DNA of 64,000 nt from Platerodrilus igneus (lineage: Eukaryota > Arthropoda > Insecta > Coleoptera > Lycidae): the NCBI GenBank assembly GCA_036346225.1, contig JARFIW010001257.1, positions 402,001 to 466,000 of the forward strand, in the 5' to 3' direction. The position numbers and the translations under genes were made by a program. Positions 57,724 through 64,000 of this stretch are shown here, one piece after another. Under the pieces are notes generated by a model. The model made no database searches and was not told the DNA's origin. It saw only the letters and a program-made list of their open reading frames with translations. How positions within the stretch are numbered: position 1 is the stretch's first letter; each line of letters starts with the position of its first letter.

Positions 57724-57885
57724 ACAGACATGATATTTGCAGTCCACAAATTGAATGGTATATAACAAAATGAAATACGATTTATCTGTAAATAAACTTT
57801 TATGAAAATAATAAAAGCGAATTTACCTACGCAAATCGAGTTAATATTTACATAGCCATTAATAAAACAATAACTTGATTGTTTC
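57472..57885. other. spacer with a (TA)n tract (57686-57721)
   Basis: Non-coding sequence holding a TA run of about 18 units, and then the ATTGTTTC target duplication of the hAT element at 57878-57885. Confidence 0.75.
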
Positions 57886-58010
57886 TAGGGATGGACTCGG
57901 GCCGGGCCGGGCTTTTAATAAGCCCGGCCCGGCCCGACGCATAAAAGTGACCGGCCCGGCCCAAAATGAAAACTGACGGCCCGGCCCGCCGGCCCGACTT
58001 TCATTCAGTG
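57886..58010. repeat. left GGCCCGG-rich end of the hAT element
   Basis: Runs of GGGCCGGGCC and GGCCCGGCCC in both orientations, able to form hairpins. It mirrors 60660-60805. Confidence 0.88.
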
Positions 58011-58820
58011 ATTGAGAAGATATTTTTCAGTTGTGTTCAACAAGTAACTATTTCGCAATGAATTTTAGTGGCAGCCAACATAAAAACTGTAACTTTAATG
58101 ATGTTTATTTAATCTAATTTAAACCAACGTCTATATAGCACATATATTTAAAGCATAGTTGCTATCGGTGATGAATCTCTACAAATTCGCATTTCGAATC
58201 AGTTTTAAGTGGGAGTTTTTTAGGTTTTAGATTTAATGGTATTCAAATTCATTTTAATCATCTGGTATAATTCTGCAAAAAGTTTTGAAGAATTCCCAGA
58301 TATAATTTTGAGAGGTCTGAAATTTTATTTGAGGATTGACAGGGAAAACCCTAACAAAACTTAATCAAAATTAATATAAAAGTTTTTAGTTTTTTTAATA
58401 ACAGTTCTCTAAAACAAACTGGAACTGCTCAAGCAAGTAAATTAGAATAAGTAGTAGATCACTTTTTGACGGTTGAATAGCGTGAGCGATAGGAACAAAT
58501 GTGCGGGTACAAATCGGTGTAGGTAAGGTACCTATTTGGCATTTTAGTGAGGTAAACTTTCACTTTCGTTTAAATACAATTGAGAAAGTTCAACAAACAA
58601 ACAGTACCATCACCTGCATCATAATCCCTGTGATGTTATATGGAAGAAATACTATTATCTACTTGAGACTTGAAGGGTTTGACACCTCGGAGAAGCTATA
58701 ACAGCTGTTGTTTTTATTCTAAATTTGTGTCATTGAATAAGTGTGGGCACATATATTATTTTTGGCATATATGCCAACAAAAATTACTTTCCTAAATTTT
58801 TCAAGCAATAAAAAGTATAT

Positions 58821-60110
58821 TGCTACGTACCTAGACGTAGCCTGAAGAAACGTCAATACCAGGCTAACTCCCGGTCACGGAGAGTGGGGGATTCACCTAC
58901 ATACCAAAGAAACAAAAAAAACACGTTACCCACGATTATCTATTACAATAAGAATAAATAAAGGATTCTGTACAAAACAAGCAAAAGAAATAAATTAAGC
59001 ATTACTATTTCAAAGCAGACAATTATGTAATACAAACAATTTAGTACTTTAGATACGAAGTGCGCAATCTCGTATTTTACACAAAATAAAATTAATTAGT
59101 AGAAAATAAACATGTGAGAGCTTTTATCAAGCGTTTTTAAAATTGCACATAATACTTTTTGTAAAATAAACTAATCAATAGAAAAGAATTAACGGGTGAG
59201 AGCTTTTGGTCAAACATTCTTTTAAATTCTTTTAAATAATACCGTTTGTAAAATAAACTAATCATTAGAAATGAATAAGCGTGTGGGAGTTTTTATCAAA
59301 CTTTTTTTAACACACCTGTAGAGCGATAATATCGATTCGCAGTAACAAACAATAGTCCTACAGTGTCACGTTTTTTATCATGTAACTACACTCAACGCTG
59401 ATAAGGAATATGCCCTTGATATACACAAAAAACAATTCGTATATCTGTATGTGTCGGGATACTTAACTTGCACGCCCTCGAGAGTGAATCAGCACCGCAT
59501 AGCCACGGTCGTCGGGATCTATTTACCTTGATACCATAACGGCACTAGCAATCTACAGGCAACGGCAGTTGATCAGTAGCAAAGAACAGTTGGGTTTACA
59601 TAAAGAAAGGACCAATTTGGCCTCCAGCTAAGAGCGATACACGCAAGATACCTCCTACTTGTGGAACAAAAAAACGTGTATCGTTGTAAAAAATATTTCA
59701 ACGCACAAGCTGCAGAATCAATTTAAAAATTGGTTCAAATAACACGAGTTTGAACTGCAATCCTTGTGTTATCAAAGCGCGATTAGCAAACTGGAAAACA
59801 CGCTATCAACTAATAGTAGTATTCATTATTTTGGCAAGTCTTTAGATGTGAAACACAAGAGAAAGCAATTATACGTTATCGGAATGTTTAACAAATTAAC
59901 GGATACCTAGAACACGGTATTGACTATTTAATTTATCGAATAAATTTTCGTTTTAAATAGATTTGAAAGAAATGTTACGATTGCGCGTACGATTGTAACG
60001 AGGTAAAAATACAGGATGAAGTTTTGAATAGAAACAGAAGCTAGGTGAATGAAAAACGAATTACCACAAAAAGGATGTATTTGAATCTATTGTCGAACAT
60101 AAGCGTAACA
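58821..60110. mobile_element. solo LTR, TGCTACG family, copy 2, inside the hAT element
   Basis: It starts TGCTACGTACC and ends AGCGTAACA, with near-inverted termini (TGCTACG/CGTAACA). ATAT duplications flank it at 58817-58820 and 60111-60114. It is 1,290 bp and aligns in the same orientation with 56258-57471. It must be younger than the hAT insertion it sits in. Confidence 0.9.
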
Positions 60111-60659
60111 ATATGCCTGCGGTTAATTTGCAAAGAATAAAATATGTAATTAATCCTAATAAACTGATTATGATAATGCAATTTTTTCCTTTTCATTGAT
60201 GTCTATGTAAAGTTTAGTTTAGATGCCATTTGAAGACATCTTAACTTTTGTAGGTAATTTATATCTATAGTTCGCAATAACTCTCTAGTGTTTTATGCGG
60301 TAGACATAAACTATACACGCGATTGATAATATCGACGTTCGCCGCATGATTGAGATTTGGAGTATATACATACATAATATAAATCGTGCAAACTTTTGAA
60401 TTATGAATAAATCGCCTAGTTTGATGTTCCTGGGCATTTTTAACTTGCCTAAAGTACAACATGCTGAACATTAAATAGGACTAGAAAAAAATATTTGGGA
60501 TAAGAAGTGAGTGATAGTATCATGTCTCCTTTACAGTAAACAAGACGAAAAACTGATTATTAATGGGTTCATGAAGACACTTCGTGAAAATATAATTAAG
60601 AACGTTTACTTACTCAATGTGAGATAGAAGTGAAACGATGGTGGAATATCCACTCGTGC

Positions 60660-60805
60660 GGTGTTCGGCCCGGTCCGAATATTTGGCTCGGCCCGGCCCG
60701 AAAAAAAATAGGCCCGGCCCGGGCCGAACAAAGTAGTCAACGGCCCGGCCCGGATTCGAGTCCGAAATCGGACCGGGCCGGCCCGAAAGCCCGAGTCCAT
60801 CCCTA
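60660..60805. repeat. right GGCCCGG-rich end of the hAT element
   Basis: GC-rich GGCCCGG array ending GCCCGAGTCCATCCCTA, the inverted copy of the left terminus. Open frames across it on the minus strand are Gly/Arg/Pro artefacts. Confidence 0.88.
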
Positions 60806-60813
60806 ATTGTTTC

Positions 60814-60924
60814 ACAAGGGAAAGAAACATCCACTGACCTATTTTGGCCTTATGGACCTCATCAGAATAGATTATGAAGCAATCGAAATACAAGTACGTT
60901 CTGCCAGTTGAGATCATATATATG

Positions 60925-60963
<39 letters not shown>
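60814..60963. other. spacer with (TA)n tract (60932-60963)
   Basis: Unique sequence, then TATATGTATG and a TA run ending ATAT against the next solo LTR. Confidence 0.8.
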
Positions 60964-60965
<2 letters not shown>

Positions 60966-61840
60966 CTATGATAATAGGGTAGTTTGGGGGTAGGTTAAGT
61001 CATGGGGGTTGTAGAATAAATAAAAAACAACTTCCACATTAAGAAAGGCACACAATTCCAGAAATTATAAGAGTAAATCGGTCACCCTACATATTGTTAA
61101 TTGAGAGCACACTGTATATAAAACACACGGGATTAAATGCATGAGAACATAAAGATGTCTAAGAGTAGTTTACAAGTAAAGATAAGATTTCAAAGCGCAA
61201 CAAATTGCATCAAAATTAAATCATCGAGAAACCTAGATAAATTGGCATTGCAAAGATGTATCAATTGCGTTAAAAATATCGTACACGCATTCTAAATATT
61301 TCATTATTAGAAAATCGTACGTGACAGGAAGAAATCACATTTGTTCAAAAATCCAATATTTCGTAGAAATAAACAAGCACCAGGCGATTTGATATAGACG
61401 ATAAAATTTAACAAACATCCGAATACGTGAGTTAATAATAAGGTAAAAGTTGGAAATTCTCAAATAATACCACGACATGCGGGAGGCGTACGGGTCAGTC
61501 AAGGCATGCATTGAAAGATTTGAACTAAATAATTGGTGAAAATTTCAAGGTATGCGAGATAAGCAGAAGTATCGTCCCAGAACGTAAATAAGCCAATGAT
61601 ATCAGGTGGAGGTACGGCTTATATATACGATAATGACGAAGCGACAAGTTAGTCTATATTCAAACTGAGCTACGACTATGTTCAAAAGTGTTAAGAATTT
61701 ACATAACCAGTGAAGCAAAAATCAAAGTAAAATTAGAATTAAAAAATGCGAGAATTTATGCAACGAAAATAAGCCGATCTATAAATAGACGTAAGTAAAA
61801 CGACTTAATTAAAAATCTATTTCTAATATTAATAAAACGG

Positions 61841-61969
61841 CTTTTAATTTCAATCTGGATTTTAATATCGACTTTTAATTTCAATGTGGATTTTAATTTC
61901 AACTTTTAAATTCAATCTGGACTTTAATTTTGGTTTTAATATCGATTTTTAATTTCGACTTTCAATTGG
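61841..61969. repeat. 31-bp tandem repeat, about four units
   Basis: Units of the form CTTTTAATTTCAATCTGGAT plus TTTAATATCGA, with small changes (61841-61871, 61872-61902, 61903-61933 and a degenerate fourth). They lie in the middle of the solo LTR, downstream of its TATA-like site. Confidence 0.78.
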
Positions 61970-62420
61970 AGACATATTTTGATTGAGATGGCTCTAATTT
62001 GGGACACAGAAAGGGGATGCAGATCACAGACTAGGAAGGAACTACAGAACCCGTTCCAGGTTAGCAATCTTAATACACTTTATTATTGAAAACTGTTTTT
62101 AATTTAATATTTGTCACATTGTGTATTTGTAAAGGTCAACAAAAAAAAGGTCACTTAACAATTTATGACAATGGAATAGGTATCTTGGAACGTTCGAGGG
62201 TCCCTGAATAAGTAAAAAATATTTTTGCTGGCTTTCAGAAAACCATAAATCTGTTATATGTAGATATTCTCTAAAAAGGGAAAATTTTGAGAGTTGTAAA
62301 TATTATCAATCATTATATTGCGTGTTATAGAATTGCTTTATTTCATTTAATAAGTTCTATTCTGGGTAAAAACCTAATTTAACATTTCATAACATAAGGG
62401 CTCAAAATAATATCTGGGAC

Positions 62421-62541
62421 TAATATCACAACAAATTTATGGCATGCCCAATCGTGGGGCGAATATCACAGAAAAATTTTATGACGGCCCAACGCTGGGA
62501 CAAATATCACAGCAAATTTTATGACGCCCATCGTAGGAGCT
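62421..62541 (+). repeat. three tandem 40-bp 'LTR end plus primer-site' modules
   Basis: Units read AATATCACAACAAATTTATG, GAATATCACAGAAAAATTTT and AAATATCACAGCAAATTTTA. They are followed by GGCATGCCCAATCG, ATGACGGCCCAACGC and TGACGCCCATCG. The LTR itself ends TATCACAGCA at 62586. The same module follows the 5' LTR of the minus-strand gypsy element. Confidence 0.75.
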
Positions 62542-62590
62542 CGTTAATCCTAAAATAATAAAAGGAATCAGGGGGATATCACAGCAATAT

Positions 62591-64000
62591 ATATAACTGA
62601 GGTCATAAAAGGGCATTAGCAAGCTCAAATTTATATTTATGTCAAATTAGAAAGTGTATAAATGGATCACGCGAAGTTTGAGCCATGTTTCAACAAAATC
62701 GGTTCGTATTTGACAAATTACAGTAAATATTAGGGTTAGTTGAATATAGCATAAAATTTTATTGTAAATATTAGTTATTAATAAATTAGGAAATATAATT
62801 TGAGGCGCATAAGTGCGTAAATGCATGTAAGACGTAAATTACGGTAAGCATAATTAAGATTTGTTTTAATATTCTAAATAATAAAAGCTCTCAAGTTGAT
62901 AGCGTATTTAAAGCAGCAGTCGTTATTCGAGTTGCGCGTGTTATAAATTTAAAGAACTTTATAGTCGTAAACGAATAACGAACATAAAATCTCGTCAACA
63001 AATAATAGTTGGAAAAGTATAATGAGGACAAAACACAGGTGCAGACAGCACGTACGGAAACAATATTGATTAATAGAGAAAAGACTATAGTTTGCATGCT
63101 TTATTAAAGAAGGGAGCATAACAGATGTTTAGTGAAACGTTTGACTTTGAAAGGTTTGATAGACAAGGACGTTAGGAGCTAGTTAGAGGGACGAAGACAG
63201 GCTATGTTTTCAGAATAAATCGAGCAGTAAGGGAATAGAAATCTGAGGATATTTTACTAACAGAACACGACGGTTACATTAAATAAACAAGAGTAGGATA
63301 GACGACGATGGCGGGGGTTAGGTAAAACAGCGCTTGTGGATAAGCGGGAGAATAATGTCTAAAGATACAATAAGACGGAAGAAGTTGTTTATGAGTGGGA
63401 ATGAAAGGAGAGATATACGCATATACCGTGGGCGTATTGGAGAGGCTAGAAATAAAACGACAGTTGTCAAGGTTTCGCGGAAGACAGCGCTGGGTAAAAT
63501 TTTTAATGAGGATTTCGGAGTATCGAGCTGGTTTGGAGAGAGAATTTCTTAGATTTTGACGACAGGTAGGAAAGTGTACGTAGAATTTTTCAAGGATAAT
63601 TGGATAGTTTGTGGAAGTGTTCAACCGTTGGCTTGTTTGTGCTGTGATTCTAGGAAAAGTGCGACAGGGGTGTTGGAAATTGATGTAGGGGGTGGCTTTT
63701 GGAGCTGATATAAACCCGTAGGAGGTGGTGAATCGCTCTGTTCCCTTTTGTCTTTACCTACGATCGCCTACCTAACTACTTAGCGAACTGATTGAGTGAA
63801 GTTTCAGTTAAATTAGCACAAGTGGGTCTCATATCTTTGGCAGTAAATAATCAAAAATATAAAGCAAGTAAGTTCAGGTTAGTACTGGGTGTTTGAAGGC
63901 GGCGTATGTACTCTTGAGTACCAAGTAAATGTATGGATGGACCAGTAAGTGTACGGGAGCATGGTAGTACCGTGCACTTATGTGGAAAAATTTAATTAAA
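62591..64000. other. unassigned right edge, less AT-rich, with a TATA-like site
   Basis: No protein recognised on either strand; the frames at 63274-63624 look random. A GATATAAACCCG at about 63703 is followed by GAATCGCTCTGTTCCC, a promoter-like layout. The TATAAACCCG string is shared with the gypsy LTR promoters at 47871 and 53635, so this may be part of another LTR running out of the window. Confidence 0.4.

Larger units (their letters stand above)
57886..60805 (+). mobile_element. hAT DNA transposon with GC-rich ends, carrying a nested solo LTR
   Basis: Perfect 17-bp terminal inverted repeats TAGGGATGGACTCGGGC (57886-57902 and 60789-60805) are flanked by perfect 8-bp direct duplications ATTGTTTC (57878-57885 and 60806-60813). 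TAGGG-TGG ends and an 8-bp duplication are hallmarks of the hAT superfamily. Both ends hold about 120 bp of GGCCCGG repeats, extreme for this AT-rich region. Without the nested LTR the element is about 1.63 kb. Fragments near 58430-58680 (TAQASKLE, VDHFLTVE, IGVGKVPIWHFSEVNF) faintly recall the start of hAT transposases, but no intact gene exists. Confidence 0.93.
60964..62586 (+). mobile_element. solo LTR (TGCTATGATA...TATCACAGCA) in a (TA)n tract
   Basis: It begins TGCTATGATAATAGGG and ends GATATCACAGCA. The termini are 10-bp inverted repeats with one mismatch, the TG...CA form of LTRs, flanked by ATAT on both sides (60960-60963, 62587-62590). It has a TATA-like TTATATATACG at about 61619. 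A 31-bp tandem array (61841-61969) and three 40-bp terminus/primer-site modules (62421-62541) are listed separately. The length of 1,623 bp fits a solo LTR of a gypsy-type element related to the minus-strand family. Confidence 0.82.

Noticed and set aside
58762..58777. 16-bp perfect palindrome TTGGCATATATGCCAA inside the hAT element
   Set aside because: Single occurrence in AT-rich sequence; no context to support a binding site.
60606..60917. Two overlapping minus-strand open frames rich in Gly, Arg and Pro
   Set aside because: They arise from the GGCCCGG arrays at the right end of the hAT element and have no protein character.
63274..63624. 116-codon minus-strand frame
   Set aside because: Composition looks random, no motif, and a plus-strand frame overlaps it; not called as a gene.

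Overview
This window looks like nuclear DNA from an arthropod, most likely an insect. It is strongly AT-rich. The one host gene has introns of 44-54 nt next to one of about 16 kb. Almost everything else is made of the transposon groups typical of insect genomes: Ty3/gypsy, BEL/Pao, Jockey/CR1-type and RTE-type LINEs, mariner, hAT and a foldback element. I cannot name the species. I saw no rRNA, tRNA, CRISPR array or bacterial-type operon.

Host gene: ten consecutive exons on the + strand (3377-4616 and 20702-21884) encode the middle and C-terminal part of WDR35/IFT121, a subunit of the intraflagellar transport A complex. All splice sites are GT/AG and all exon phases join. The 5' exons lie left of the window. 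The last exon found ends in the middle of a zinc-ribbon at a splice donor, so the gene continues to the right, but I found no later exon.

Inside the 16,085-bp intron (4617-20701), in order: a decayed DDE transposase gene (5742-9066); a decayed Ty3/gypsy element (about 9380-15600), split inside its protease Asp-Thr-Gly codons by a younger LTR element (10539-14641) with a 4-bp target duplication; simple and diverged tandem repeats; and a mariner-related transposase remnant (19200-20090, - strand).

Right of the gene: a nearly complete LINE on the - strand (22317-26390), a nearly complete but broken BEL/Pao element (27046-32220), LINE 3' ends, and a group of RTE-like LINE fragments on both strands (36238-44575) interrupted by an LTR of the same lineage as the nested intron element. 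Then come a 1.9-kb palindromic foldback element (44611-46503) and an 8-kb Ty3/gypsy element on the - strand (46657-54704) with near-identical LTRs but most of pol deleted. The right end holds a solo LTR (56258-57471), a hAT element with a perfect 8-bp target duplication (57886-60805) that carries a second solo LTR of the same family (58821-60110), and another solo LTR (60964-62586). The last 1.4 kb is unassigned.

Themes: insertions inside insertions that give a relative order of events; several insertions into (TA)n tracts with ATAT target duplications; and a repeated 'LTR end plus primer-site-like' module in two LTR families. The - strand gypsy gag has a TTTAAAT heptamer in the register of a -1 frameshift site exactly where homology leaves the zero frame. 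I found no clearly new gene system; the most unusual signals are these transposon architectures.
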